Source: Frankiales bacterium (GTDB lineage Bacteria > Actinomycetota > Actinomycetes > JAFAQI01). From it: 64,000 nt of DNA. The notes under the pieces were generated by a model. That model had not been told where the DNA came from. It searched no databases and was given only the letters and a program-made list of their open reading frames with translations. The stretch covers positions 1 to 64,000 of the forward strand of contig JAICXJ010000010.1 of assembly GCA_025980465.1 (NCBI GenBank), in the 5' to 3' direction. Below, piece after piece: positions 19,866 to 29,685 of the stretch. Positions within the stretch are counted from its first letter, which is position 1, and each line of letters opens with the position of its first letter. Position numbers and translations under genes: made by a program.

Positions 19866-20330
19866 GTGGCGACGCTTTCGCCGGACGATCGGCGCTGGCT
19901 CGACGTCGCAATCGCGGAGGCTACGGCGGGCCGCGACGAGGGTGGCATCCCGATCGGTGCGGCTCTCGTTGCTGACGGGAAGCTGCTCGCGGGCGGGCAC
20001 AACCGCCGGGTCCAACACGGCAGCGCGATCCACCATGGCGAGACCAACGCGCTGGAGAATGCCGGCCGCCAGCCGGCCGCCGTCTACCGACGGTCGACGA
20101 TGTATACGACGCTGTCGCCGTGCGACATGTGCAGCGGCGCGATCCTGCTCTATGGCATCCCGCGGGTGGTCATCGGGGAGAACGCCACGTTCATGGGTGC
20201 TGAAGACCAGCTGCGCAGCCGCGGGGTAGAGGTCATCGTCGCCGACGATGAGACCTGTCGGACCCTGATGAAGGAGTTCATCGCCACCAGCCCCGAGTTG
20301 TGGAACGAGGACATCGGCGAGGAAGACTGA
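19866..20330 (+). CDS. cytosine deaminase, fungal (Fcy1)-type CDA fold
   Basis: [12 protein letters not shown] and [25 protein letters not shown] Zn motifs, C-terminal WNEDIGE; closely follows remembered yeast Fcy1 along its length. Confidence 0.85.
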   Translation: MATLSPDDRRWLDVAIAEATAGRDEGGIPIGAALVADGKLLAGGHNRRVQHGSAIHHGETNALENAGRQPAAVYRRSTMYTTLSPCDMCSGAILLYGIPRVVIGENATFMGAEDQLRSRGVEVIVADDETCRTLMKEFIATSPELWNEDIGEED

Positions 20331-20334
20331 CGGC

Positions 20335-20973
20335 GTGAAGGTCACGGTCGTCGATCATCCTGTCGTCGCAGCAAAGCTCGGGGCGCTGCGTGAGGAATCG
20401 ACGCCGACGCCGGTGTTCAGACGGCTGGTGGATGACCTCGTGACATTGCTCGCGTATGAGGCGACCCGCAGCCTCGGGGTCGAGCCGGTGACGATCACCA
20501 CCCCGATCACGACGACGACAGGGGTCCGGCTGACCTCGCCGCCACCGCTCGTCGTACCCGTACTGCGGGCGGGGGTCGGGATGCTCGACGGTCTGATCCG
20601 GCTGCTTCCGGACGCCGAGGTCGGGTTCGCGGGCCTGGTCAGGGACGAGACCACGGCGCAGCCGTCCTGGTATGCCGAGCGGCTGCCGGAGGATGCGGCC
20701 GGGCGGGGAGTGTTCGTGCTCGACCCGATGCTCGCGACCGGCGGCACCCTGATCGCGGTAGTCCAAGCGCTGCTCGCCCGCGGCGCCGAGGCGGTCACCT
20801 GTGTCTGCCTGCTGGCGGCGCCGGAGGGCATCGAGCGGGTTCGCAGCGCATTCCCGGCTGACAACGTGTCGCTCGTCGTCGCTGCGGTCGACGAGCGGCT
20901 CGATGAGCGGGCCTACATCGTGCCGGGACTCGGTGACGCCGGCGATCGGCTCTTCGGCAGCGCCGCCGGCTGA
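20335..20973 (+). CDS. upp: uracil phosphoribosyltransferase
   Basis: [53 protein letters not shown] loop. Confidence 0.93.
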   Translation: MKVTVVDHPVVAAKLGALREESTPTPVFRRLVDDLVTLLAYEATRSLGVEPVTITTPITTTTGVRLTSPPPLVVPVLRAGVGMLDGLIRLLPDAEVGFAGLVRDETTAQPSWYAERLPEDAAGRGVFVLDPMLATGGTLIAVVQALLARGAEAVTCVCLLAAPEGIERVRSAFPADNVSLVVAAVDERLDERAYIVPGLGDAGDRLFGSAAG

Positions 20974-20989
20974 CCGAGCCGCCCGGCGC

Positions 20990-21013
20990 GACGCTGCCGC
21001 CGGCAGCGTCTTT
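20990..21013 (+). terminator. Rho-independent-like terminator after upp
   Basis: Perfect 9-bp stem GACGCTGCC-GCC-GGCAGCGTC followed by TTT. Confidence 0.72.
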
Positions 21014-21049
21014 CCGTCGACCGGGACTGGCGGCGTCTACGATCCCAGC

Positions 21050-23512
21050 GTGGAGGCGGGGACCGCGGCGCTGTTGTTCAGCGACATCGAGGGGTCGACC
21101 CGACTGCTGCAGGACCTGGGGCCGACCTATGCCGAAGTCCTGGTAGCGCACCGTGAGTTGCTGCGGGAAGCGTTCGGGAACTACGACGGCCAGGTAGAAG
21201 GTAGCGAAGGCGATTCGTTCTTCGTGACCTTCCCGAATCCAACCGACGCCGTGTCCGCGGCGACCGCAGGTCAGCTGGCACTGGCTGACCACGACTGGCC
21301 GCTAGGTGCCGGCGTGCGGGTGCGCATGGGGCTTCATCTCGGAATGATCCAGCCGGTCGCCGACACGATCGTGGGTATGGCGGTCCACGAAGCGGCCCGC
21401 ATCTGCGACGCCGCGCACGGTGGGCAGGTACTCGCCTCCGACGAGGTGGTTCGGCTGGCCGAGACCAGCAGCGAGATCGGATGGACCTGTGTCGGCGAGC
21501 ATCAGCTGAAGGACCTCGCCGGTCCGATGCGACTGCATCAGCTGATCCATCCCAAGCTTTCGACCCAGTTCCCGCCGCCCCGCTCCCAGGGTGGTGCGAG
21601 AACCAACCTCCCCTCGCAGCCGACAGCCTTCATCGGTCGTGCCTCCGAGATAGCGCACGCGCGGGAGCTGGTGCTGACCGGCCGACTAGTCACGGTGACG
21701 GGCGCCGGCGGCGTCGGCAAGTCGCGCATCGCGCTGCGCACCGCGGCGGACCTGGTGTCGGAGTTCGCCGGGGGCGTGTGGTTGGTCGATCTCGCTTCGG
21801 TGGCTGACCCCACAACGGTGGTAGCCGCGATCGCTGCGAGCCTCGGTTCTCAGGCAGCTGTCGCGGCTGAGCTCACCCAGTCGATCGACAACCAGCGAAT
21901 GTTGTTGTTGATCGACAACTGCGAGCACTTGATCGCTGCGACGTGCGAGGTGGTCAGCGAGTTGCTGCTCCGCTGCCCGAATGTCACGGTGTTGACGACG
22001 AGCCGGGAACCCCTCGGCATCATCGGTGAGTTGGTGTGGCGCGTGCCACCGCTGGCGCCGGGCGACGCGGTCGAGCTGTTGACCGTGCGCGCGCAGGCCG
22101 TCAACGACAGGTTCGCGGTCACTGACGCGAATCGGGGTGCCGTCGATGCCGTCTGCCAGCGCCTTGATGCGATCCCGCTGGCGCTCGAGCTCGCTGCGGC
22201 ACGGCTGACAACGTTGTCGGTCGAACAGCTCGAAGCACGGTTGGATCAACGCTTTCGGCTGCTGTCGGGTGGAGTGCGCGGCGTCCTCGAGCGGCATCGC
22301 ACCCTGCAGGCAACCGTTGACTGGAGCTACAACCTGCTGTCACCGGACGAGCAGGGGGTGCTTCGTCGCACTGGCGTGTTCGCCGGAAGCTTCCCGCTGG
22401 CAGCCGTCGAAGCGGTCGTGGACGGCTTGGACCCGATTGATGTTGTCGATCTGATTGATCGGCTCGCGCGTAAGTCGCTGATCGTGGTCGAGGGTGGCGG
22501 ACCCGAGCCGCGATATCGGCTGCTCGAGACGGTCCGCCAGTATGCCGTGGACCAGCTGCTGCGCGGCGAGGAGCTGATTGCCGCCCGCAACGCGCATCTG
22601 AGGTGGATCGGCGAGGTCATGACCGCGGCCGCGAGCACGCTGTGGCTGGGGGGCGACGAAACGACCTGGCTGATGAGGCTTGACGCTGAGGAAGGCAACA
22701 TCCGTGCCGCTGTGAACTGGGCGCTGGAGCGGGGGTACGCCGCGCAGGCGGCGACGATCGTGTTCGGAGCTATGGGTTGGTTCGTCAGCCGGGGCCGGTC
22801 AGCGGAGGGGCTGCGACTGGCGCAGCAGGTGCTCGCCGCTGATCCGGGCGGCGTGGAGGAGGCGCTCGTCGCGCTCTCCGAGATGTCATTGGCGAGCGGC
22901 TGCGGCCGGTTGGCGAGCGACATGGTTGATCGGGTTCGCCGGACCGCGGATCGACTGTCGGGGACGCCGCACGAGTGGGCTCGGCCGGTCGGGCTCGCGC
23001 ACGCTGCGGCGTGGTCGTATCCGCCCGGTGACCTCGCCGGAGCGCGGCAGGCTATCCCGCAATGTGAGCAACTCGTCGAGGAGTCAAAGCGGTACGGGCC
23101 AGGCGCAGCCGGCTGGGCGCTGCAGACACTGTTCTGGACGAATCTCGACGCCGGCAATACCGATCGTGCTCGCGACGCCGCCGACCAGGCCTTGGCGGCG
23201 GCCGGCGAGGCACGACTATCGATCCTGGAGAGCCGGATGGCGTTCAATCGCGCGCGGATCGCCGCGGTGCAAGGCGACTATGACTCCGCGTGGGAGAACG
23301 CCGAGCATGCCGTTCGAGTCGCGCGCGCGACCGGTGAAGCCTTTGTCGTCGCTGCTGCGACGCAGGTGCTGGCTGACGTCGCGCTGGCGCGCGACGACCT
23401 GGCCCTGGCCCGGGACCTGCTGGCGAGCACGATCGATGCCGTCGCGGAATCCATGACCCAGGCAGATGTGGACGCTGTGCTCGTCAGGTTGGCCGGCCTG
23501 CCCGACGCGTAG
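21050..23512 (+). CDS. adenylate/guanylate cyclase domain fused to STAND (NB-ARC-like) ATPase and TPR-like region
   Basis: ALLFSDIEGSTRLLQDLGP...YDGQVEGSEGDSFFVTFPNPTDAV (class III cyclase), VTVTGAGGVGKSRIALR (P-loop), LLLIDNCEHLI, LTTSREPLGIIGE; GTG start. Confidence 0.85.
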   Translation: MEAGTAALLFSDIEGSTRLLQDLGPTYAEVLVAHRELLREAFGNYDGQVEGSEGDSFFVTFPNPTDAVSAATAGQLALADHDWPLGAGVRVRMGLHLGMIQPVADTIVGMAVHEAARICDAAHGGQVLASDEVVRLAETSSEIGWTCVGEHQLKDLAGPMRLHQLIHPKLSTQFPPPRSQGGARTNLPSQPTAFIGRASEIAHARELVLTGRLVTVTGAGGVGKSRIALRTAADLVSEFAGGVWLVDLASVADPTTVVAAIAASLGSQAAVAAELTQSIDNQRMLLLIDNCEHLIAATCEVVSELLLRCPNVTVLTTSREPLGIIGELVWRVPPLAPGDAVELLTVRAQAVNDRFAVTDANRGAVDAVCQRLDAIPLALELAAARLTTLSVEQLEARLDQRFRLLSGGVRGVLERHRTLQATVDWSYNLLSPDEQGVLRRTGVFAGSFPLAAVEAVVDGLDPIDVVDLIDRLARKSLIVVEGGGPEPRYRLLETVRQYAVDQLLRGEELIAARNAHLRWIGEVMTAAASTLWLGGDETTWLMRLDAEEGNIRAAVNWALERGYAAQAATIVFGAMGWFVSRGRSAEGLRLAQQVLAADPGGVEEALVALSEMSLASGCGRLASDMVDRVRRTADRLSGTPHEWARPVGLAHAAAWSYPPGDLAGARQAIPQCEQLVEESKRYGPGAAGWALQTLFWTNLDAGNTDRARDAADQALAAAGEARLSILESRMAFNRARIAAVQGDYDSAWENAEHAVRVARATGEAFVVAAATQVLADVALARDDLALARDLLASTIDAVAESMTQADVDAVLVRLAGLPDA

Positions 23513-23584
23513 ACCTGCTCAGCCGGCCGAGGAGTTTGCTTCCGCCGCCGGCGATGGCGCTGCGGTGGGCCTCAGAATGGACCG

Positions 23585-24766
23585 GTGCGGTACTCGCTGC
23601 TCGTCGACCTGACCGGCCGCTCGGTCGTGGTCGTCGGTGGCGGCGCGGTCGCAGCCCGCCGGATTCCGGATTTGCTCGCGGCCGGCGCGACCGTCACGGT
23701 GATCGCTCCCGAGGTCGACGGTCGGATTTCTGACGACTGCACCGTCATCCGGCGCGCATATCAGCCCGACGACCTGGTCGGTTCCTGGCTGGCGCTGGCC
23801 TGCACCGACGACCCAGCGGTCAATGCGGCGGTCGCCGCGGAGGCGGACGAGCGCGGCGTCTGGTGCCTGAGAGCGGACGAGGCGGAAGCGTCGAGTGCGT
23901 GGCGACCCGCGACCGCGGTGGTCGACGATCTCACCGTCGCAGTCAGCGCGGCTGGCGACCCGGGTCGCGCGCGTGACCTGCGCGACGCAATCGAGCAGCG
24001 GCTGCTCGCGTCAGATCTCACCGTCCGCCGGACGAGACCCGCCGACGGACGCGTGGTTCTGGTCGGCGGCGGGCCGGGGGATCCCGACTTGCTGACGATG
24101 CGCGGGATGCGGGCGCTGTTGGACGCCGACGTCGTGATCACCGACCGGCTCGGGCCGACCGGCCTTCTCGAGCAGTTGGCCGCCGAGGTCGAGATCGTCG
24201 ATGTCGGTAAGACGCCGGGCGGGCATGCGGCGGAGCAGGCCGACATCAACGCGTTGATCATCGAGCGGGCCCGGGCGGGTCAGCGGGTGGTGCGACTCAA
24301 AGGCGGCGACCCCTTCGTCCTCGGGCGGGGAAGCGAAGAGGTCGATGCGTGCCTTGCCGCCGGGGTGACCGTCGAGGTGGTGCCCGGCATTACGAGCGCG
24401 ATCGCCGCTGCGACCCTCGCCGGCATCGCCCTCACCGAGCGCGGTACGACGCAGCAGTTCACCGTGGCGAGCGGTCATGTGCCACCAGGCGACGATCGAT
24501 CGACGGTCGACTGGGGCTGCCTGGCTGCCGGCAACGGAACCGTGGTGCTGCTGATGGCGGTCGCCAACCTCGCGCCCATCAGCGCCGCCCTCATCGCCGG
24601 CGGCCGTTCCGCCGCTACCCCGGTCGCGATTGTCGAGAACGCTTCGCTGCCGCTGCAGCGGGTCGTCCGCTGCCGGCTGTCCGAGCTCGCGGCAACAGCG
24701 ACGGCGCACTCCGTCGTACCTCCCGCCGTCGTGATCGTGGGGGAGGTTGTCCGGCTGCCGAGGTAG
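23585..24766 (+). CDS. cysG: siroheme synthase: precorrin-2 dehydrogenase + uroporphyrinogen-III C-methyltransferase
   Basis: VVVVGGGAVAARRIPDLLAAGATVTVIAPE then VVLVGGGPGDPDLLTMRGMRALLDADVVITDRL, VVRLKGGDPFVLGRGSEE. Confidence 0.92.
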   Translation: MRYSLLVDLTGRSVVVVGGGAVAARRIPDLLAAGATVTVIAPEVDGRISDDCTVIRRAYQPDDLVGSWLALACTDDPAVNAAVAAEADERGVWCLRADEAEASSAWRPATAVVDDLTVAVSAAGDPGRARDLRDAIEQRLLASDLTVRRTRPADGRVVLVGGGPGDPDLLTMRGMRALLDADVVITDRLGPTGLLEQLAAEVEIVDVGKTPGGHAAEQADINALIIERARAGQRVVRLKGGDPFVLGRGSEEVDACLAAGVTVEVVPGITSAIAAATLAGIALTERGTTQQFTVASGHVPPGDDRSTVDWGCLAAGNGTVVLLMAVANLAPISAALIAGGRSAATPVAIVENASLPLQRVVRCRLSELAATATAHSVVPPAVVIVGEVVRLPR

Positions 24767-24770
24767 TCGC

Positions 24771-24786
24771 TGTCGGATGCCCGACA
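24771..24786 (+). terminator. weak hairpin after cysG
   Basis: TGTCGG-ATGC-CCGACA. Confidence 0.3.
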
Positions 24787-24878
24787 CCCGGTCAGATCCT
24801 CGCTTGTGCGCGGATGGGGTACGCCGGAGACTCGCCCTCAGCGGCAGACGAGCCGTGGTGGGGGGTGAGGGAGCGCGC

Positions 24879-25328
24879 ATGTACCACCGGATCGTCGTGG
24901 GGACCGACGGCTCGCCGACCGCCGATCGTGCGGTCGACGTGGCGGGGGAGCTGGCGCGCCTGACCGGCGCCCAGCTGCTCGTCGTTTCTGCCTACAGCCC
25001 GGTGCGCGCTGCCGTCATGGCGGGAGTCGGCGCTGCTGGGGGCACGCCGGCTCCGTCATGGCTCGGCGACGACGAGCGCGTCGCCGCGGAGGACGTCGTC
25101 CGTCGCGCCGGCCAGCGTTTGGCGGACTGCGGCGTGACCGGGTACCCCATCGCTCGCCTGGGGGAGCCCGCGGACGCCCTCCTCGACGCCGCCGAGGAGT
25201 TCGACGCCGACCTGCTGGTGATCGGCAGTCGGAGGATCACTGGATTGCCGCGGCACCTTCTGAGCCACGTCGCCGAGCGCGTTGCGCACCAGGCGCCGTG
25301 CAGCGTTCACATCGTGCCCACCTGCTGA
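24879..25328 (+). CDS. universal stress protein (UspA family)
   Basis: MYHRIVVGTDGSPTADRAVDVAGELA...DLLVIGSRRITGLPRHLLSHVAERVAHQAPCSVHIV. Confidence 0.9.
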   Translation: MYHRIVVGTDGSPTADRAVDVAGELARLTGAQLLVVSAYSPVRAAVMAGVGAAGGTPAPSWLGDDERVAAEDVVRRAGQRLADCGVTGYPIARLGEPADALLDAAEEFDADLLVIGSRRITGLPRHLLSHVAERVAHQAPCSVHIVPTC

Positions 25329-25417
25329 GTCCGCTTCCGGCAGATCTCGGGCTGCGGCCGGACGCGCGCCCGCCTTGTCGCTACCCAACTCACCTGCGAA
25401 CGTTGCAGGTCGAGAAG

Positions 25418-26179
25418 ATGGGAGCGATGACCACCACCGGAGGGCGGACGCCGACGCGCCGCGAGCTGACCCGTGCTGAGCTGATCGAGCTCTTCGGCGC
25501 GGTTCCGCTGTTCGCCCGACTGGCACCACCGCAGCGTGAGCTGATCGCTACCGCCGCCACGCCGCTGACGGTCAAACGTGGTGCCCTCGTGATCCAGCAG
25601 GGCGATCCCGGCGACGCGGTGTATGTCGTCAGTCGCGGCTCGTTGCTGGCGCATCGGGCCAGCCGATCCGGTGAGCGACGGGCCCTCAACGTCATCGAGG
25701 CTCCGGGTTCGTTCGGCGAGATCGCGCTCCTCGACGGGCGACCCCGGTCGGTGTCGATCGAGGCGCTCGAGGAGTGCGACCTGTTGGTGGTCTCCCGCAC
25801 CGATTTCCTCGGTTTGCTCGGCCGCGATCCGCGTCTCGTCGATGGATTACTGAGGGAGCTCGGGCGAATGATCCGCCGGCTGACCGACCAGGTCGCCGAC
25901 GAGTCACTCCTCGATCTTTCAGCCCGCGTCGCGAAGACCCTGGTCCGCCTCATCGAGCCGCAGCTGGCGGCGGATCCCGGCAGGTCGCCGATCGTCTCGC
26001 TGTCGCAAGGCAAGCTGGCTGAGCTCGCCGGCGGCAGTCGGCAGTCGGTCAACGGCGCGCTGGCGACGCTGGTCACCCGCGGCCTGGTGCGGATCGAGGG
26101 CCGGCGAATCGTCGTCATCGACATTCCGGGCCTGCACGCCCGTGCTGGCGTCAGCCTTCCCGTCGCGCTGCCGCGCTAG
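25418..26179 (+). CDS. Crp/Fnr-family transcriptional regulator
   Basis: cNMP-binding fold (FGEIALLDGRPRSVSIEALEECDLLVVSRTDF) and HTH (SQGKLAELAGGSRQSVNGALATLVTRGLVRIEG). Confidence 0.9.
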   Translation: MGAMTTTGGRTPTRRELTRAELIELFGAVPLFARLAPPQRELIATAATPLTVKRGALVIQQGDPGDAVYVVSRGSLLAHRASRSGERRALNVIEAPGSFGEIALLDGRPRSVSIEALEECDLLVVSRTDFLGLLGRDPRLVDGLLRELGRMIRRLTDQVADESLLDLSARVAKTLVRLIEPQLAADPGRSPIVSLSQGKLAELAGGSRQSVNGALATLVTRGLVRIEGRRIVVIDIPGLHARAGVSLPVALPR

Positions 26180-26252
26180 GCGGCCGGGCCCGCCTACTGT
26201 CCGGATCCGACTGGTTCCGGCCTGACTAGGCGGATCGGGAACTCGATACGGG

Positions 26253-26292
26253 GCGGTGCCGGGCGACCACGGGGGCCGTCGCCCGGCACCGC
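26253..26292 (+). terminator. strong GC-rich stem-loop between the Crp-family gene and the dodecin gene
   Basis: 15-bp perfect stem GCGGTGCCGGGCGAC / GTCGCCCGGCACCGC, 10-nt loop; no T tract. Confidence 0.55.
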
Positions 26293-26442
26293 GGCCGAGA
26301 GCGTCCGGCGCCGGATCCCCCCGCAGATCGCAGTCCGCTCAGGCGCTGCGCTCAGGGTGCCAGCATCGACGCGAGTTCGTCTATAGCTACGGTCGTAGAT
26401 GTTGCCTCAAGGTCGTCTTTTTCTGAATCGAAAGGAACCGTC

Positions 26443-26649
26443 ATGGCGGACGCCACTTACGGAATCAGCGAAATCGTCGGGACAAGTCCGGACAGCGTGC
26501 AGCAAGCCGTCCGTAACGGCGTCGAGAAGGCCTCACAGACGGTGCGCAACCTTGACTGGTTCGAAGTGACCTCGATCCGGGGTCAGCTCAACAACGGGAC
26601 GGTCGCACACTTTCAGGTACAGATGAAGGTCGGCTTCCGCATCGAGTAG
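26443..26649 (+). CDS. dodecin (flavin-binding small protein)
   Basis: 68 aa MADATYGISEIVGTSPDSVQQAVRNGVEKASQTVRNLDWFEVTSIRGQLNNGTVAHFQVQMKVGFRIE, dodecin-like. Confidence 0.92.
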   Translation: MADATYGISEIVGTSPDSVQQAVRNGVEKASQTVRNLDWFEVTSIRGQLNNGTVAHFQVQMKVGFRIE

Positions 26650-26758
26650 CGACAGCGCTCCAATCCAGCACGCAACCGTCCTGCGAGTTGACGCGCGACG
26701 CGGCGTCGGCTTCTCCCACCCATCTGGCGCACCGGTTGTGTACTCGATTGGGAGCGCC

Positions 26759-28150
26759 TCACGAAGCCTGACTGACGGTGCTCATGTTGAACTCGGCGAC
26801 CCGCAGCGCCGGCATCCGGGTACGAGTGAAGTAGTCACCGAACTCACGCCCGAGAGTCTCCTCGGTGCGTCCGGCTTGGCCGAGCCGCTGCAGCATCCCG
26901 ATCGGGCTCTCGTTGAATCGGAAGTTGTTGACGGCTCCGACGACCTCACCACCCTCGACCAGGAAGACGCCGTCACGGGTCAACCCCGTGAGCAACAGGG
27001 TCTGCGGATCGACCTCGCGGATGTACCAGAGGCAGGTGAGCAACAGCCCGCGGTCGGTGGCCGCGACCATGTCGTCGAGCCCGACCGACGGGTCCGGAGC
27101 AGTCAGTTCGAGGTTGTCACCGAAAGGTGTGAACGGCAGCCCGGTGAGCTGTGCGGAGTGCCGGGTGCAGATCAGGGCGGCGAGCTCGCCGTCGCGAATC
27201 CACTCGGTCGGCTCAATCGGCGCGCCGTTGTCGAACACCGACGCCATCCGGCTCGAGGCGCCGGCGGCAACGAACGGCGTGGCTTGCTGGCCTCGCATCG
27301 CCGGGTCGGAGCGCAGCGTGATCGCAAGGTCGGTCAGCCGTTCGCCGACCCGGGTGCCGCCACCCGGCTTGGCGAAGACCGACTGCCCATCGTGGGCGTC
27401 GAGAGCGCCGGAGCTCCAGTACGCGTACAGCATGAGGTCAGCGACAGCGGACGGCGGCAAGATCGTCTCGTAGCGGCCGGCGTCGAGCGCTATTCGCTTC
27501 TCGCTCCAGCCGAGCCGCTTGGCGACGTCGGCCTCGAGGGCCGGCAGGTCGATCGACGCGACGTCAGCGGCACCCTGTCCGCTCCAGGCAGAGCGCGTGC
27601 CGTCAGTGGACCGACCGGTCAGCTCGACCCGGACACTGGGCTGCTCGTGACGAAGCCGCAGCCCGGTCGACGATCCGAGGAACGTCGTCGCGACCGAATG
27701 CTCGGCGTACCCGTAGCGGCCCTGGCCGGCGTCGCGGGCGGCGCCGAAGATGTCACCGAGCCAGTGGGCAAGGTCGCCGAGCGCGGCAACCGGTGCGTCG
27801 ACCGGTGAAGCGTCCCAGTCGGCCGAGGTACGTCCCGGGATCAACTCGGCGGCGTCGTCAGCAACCGTCGAGGCCCTAGCCGCGGCTTCGGCCTCGGCGA
27901 CGAGCGCCACGACCTGGTCGAGATCGGCGCTGTCGCGGCTCACTGACGCAGCCCGGATACCGTCGGCTCCCGCGACCGTCGCAATAACAGTCACTTCGAC
28001 CGACTCGGTCACCCCGTTGGTGGTCAGCGTGTTGTTGGCCCAGCGCAGATTGGTCGAGGCGTCGTTGCTCGCGATGACGATGCAGCCGTCGGTTGTCGAG
28101 GCGTCGAGCGCACGCTCGACGAGCTCCTGTGGCGACACCTGCTCGCTCAC
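26759..28150 (-). CDS. tldE: TldE/PmbA-type metallopeptidase subunit
   Basis: VSEQVSPQELVERALDASTTDGCIVIASNDASTNLRWANNTLTTNG; overlaps tldD. Confidence 0.85.
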   Translation of the reverse strand: MSEQVSPQELVERALDASTTDGCIVIASNDASTNLRWANNTLTTNGVTESVEVTVIATVAGADGIRAASVSRDSADLDQVVALVAEAEAAARASTVADDAAELIPGRTSADWDASPVDAPVAALGDLAHWLGDIFGAARDAGQGRYGYAEHSVATTFLGSSTGLRLRHEQPSVRVELTGRSTDGTRSAWSGQGAADVASIDLPALEADVAKRLGWSEKRIALDAGRYETILPPSAVADLMLYAYWSSGALDAHDGQSVFAKPGGGTRVGERLTDLAITLRSDPAMRGQQATPFVAAGASSRMASVFDNGAPIEPTEWIRDGELAALICTRHSAQLTGLPFTPFGDNLELTAPDPSVGLDDMVAATDRGLLLTCLWYIREVDPQTLLLTGLTRDGVFLVEGGEVVGAVNNFRFNESPIGMLQRLGQAGRTEETLGREFGDYFTRTRMPALRVAEFNMSTVSQAS

Positions 28151-29652
28151 TTGCCTGCCTCCTTGGTGGTGTTGAGGATCTTCACACCGTTGAACAGCGC
28201 CGTCGGGCAGCCGTGACTGACCGCAGCCACCTGGCCAGGCTGGCCCTTGCCGCAGTTGAAGGCGCCGCCGAGCACGTAGGTCTGCGGGCCGCCGACGGCC
28301 GACATCGAGCCCCAGAAGTCGGTGGTTGTGGCTTGGTACGCCGCATCGCGCACCTGGCCGGCGATCTTGCCCGACTTGATACGAAAGAAGCGCTGCCCGG
28401 TGAACTGGAAGTTGTAGCGCTGCATGTCGATCGACCACGACTTGTCGCCCACCACATACAAGCCGTCATCGACGCCGGCGATCAGGTCCTCGGTCGACGG
28501 TCCGCCTAAGACCGGCTGCAACGAGACGTTGGCCATGCGCTGGATCGGTACATGCAGCGGCGAGTCGGCATATGCGCAGCCGTTTGACCGCTCGATTCCC
28601 GACAGTGCAGCGGTACGGCGGTCGAGCTGGTAGCCGACGAGCGTGCCGTCCTTCACCAGGTCCCAGGTCTGTCCGGCAACGCCCTCATCGTCGTACCCGA
28701 TCGTCGCCAGGCCGTTGACGGCTTGCCGGTCGCCGGTGACGTGCATGAGGCCGCTTCCGTAGCGGAGCGATCCGAGCTTGTCGGGGGTCGCGAACGAGGT
28801 TCCGGCGTAGTTGGCCTCGTATCCGAGCGCACGGTCCAGTTCAGTGGCGTGACCGATCGACTCATGGATCGTCAACCACAGATTGGACGGATCGACGATG
28901 AGGTCGTAGCTGCCCGGCTCGACGGACGGGGCTTTCGACTTCTCTTCGAGAAACTCAGGAAGCTGGGCGAGTTCGGCGTCCCAGTCGTAGCCCGTCGTCA
29001 GCCACTCCCAGCCGCGTCCGACCGGCGCCGCGATCGTGCGCATGGTCTCGAACCGGCCGGATGCGTCGTCGACCCACAGTGCCGTCAGCTGGCATTGCAC
29101 GCGTACGCGTTGTTGCGTCGTGACCGTTCCGGCGAGATCGGCGAAGAACTTGTTCTCACGTACCTGCTTGATGTGGGCGTCCACGTGGCGAACCACGTCG
29201 GCCCCGAGGAGCTGGCTCGACCAGTCCGCGAGCAACTCGATGCGATCCGCCTCGTTGATCGTGAACGGGTCGATCTCGTAGGACGAGACCCAGGTCTGCT
29301 CGCCATGCGCCGGTTCGGCGGCCAGTTCGATGCGTTCGCCGGTGACCGGCTTCGACACCTTCGCGACCTCGACAGCTCGGTCGACCAGTGTGCGAGCCGC
29401 TGCCGGGTCGACGACGAGACCGCCGGCGAAGCCCCAAGTGCCGTCGTGGACCACCCGGACCGCGAGCCCACGCTCATCATCGTCGTGACTCGTCTCGAGT
29501 CGGGCATCGTGCAACGCGAGGTTGGCCGTCCGGATGCGTTCGATCCGGACGTCGGCGTGCTCGACGCCGAGGCTGCGCGCATGCTCCAGCGCGACGTCGG
29601 CGATTTCGCGTAACGGAAGCGCGGTGAACTCGGGGTCGATCTGGTGCGCCAT
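28147..29652 (-). CDS. tldD: TldD metallopeptidase
   Basis: HESIGHATE (HExxxH) motif, GYEANYAGTSFATPDKLG. Confidence 0.9.
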   Translation of the reverse strand: MAHQIDPEFTALPLREIADVALEHARSLGVEHADVRIERIRTANLALHDARLETSHDDDERGLAVRVVHDGTWGFAGGLVVDPAAARTLVDRAVEVAKVSKPVTGERIELAAEPAHGEQTWVSSYEIDPFTINEADRIELLADWSSQLLGADVVRHVDAHIKQVRENKFFADLAGTVTTQQRVRVQCQLTALWVDDASGRFETMRTIAAPVGRGWEWLTTGYDWDAELAQLPEFLEEKSKAPSVEPGSYDLIVDPSNLWLTIHESIGHATELDRALGYEANYAGTSFATPDKLGSLRYGSGLMHVTGDRQAVNGLATIGYDDEGVAGQTWDLVKDGTLVGYQLDRRTAALSGIERSNGCAYADSPLHVPIQRMANVSLQPVLGGPSTEDLIAGVDDGLYVVGDKSWSIDMQRYNFQFTGQRFFRIKSGKIAGQVRDAAYQATTTDFWGSMSAVGGPQTYVLGGAFNCGKGQPGQVAAVSHGCPTALFNGVKILNTTKEAGK

Positions 29653-29685
29653 CTGCGCGGGTCAGCTCCTTGGGTTGTCTGCGTA

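Noticed and set aside
20801-21049. N-terminal extension of the cyclase-STAND ORF
   Set aside because: Overlaps upp and crosses the terminator at 20990-21013; the cyclase domain begins at the GTG at 21050
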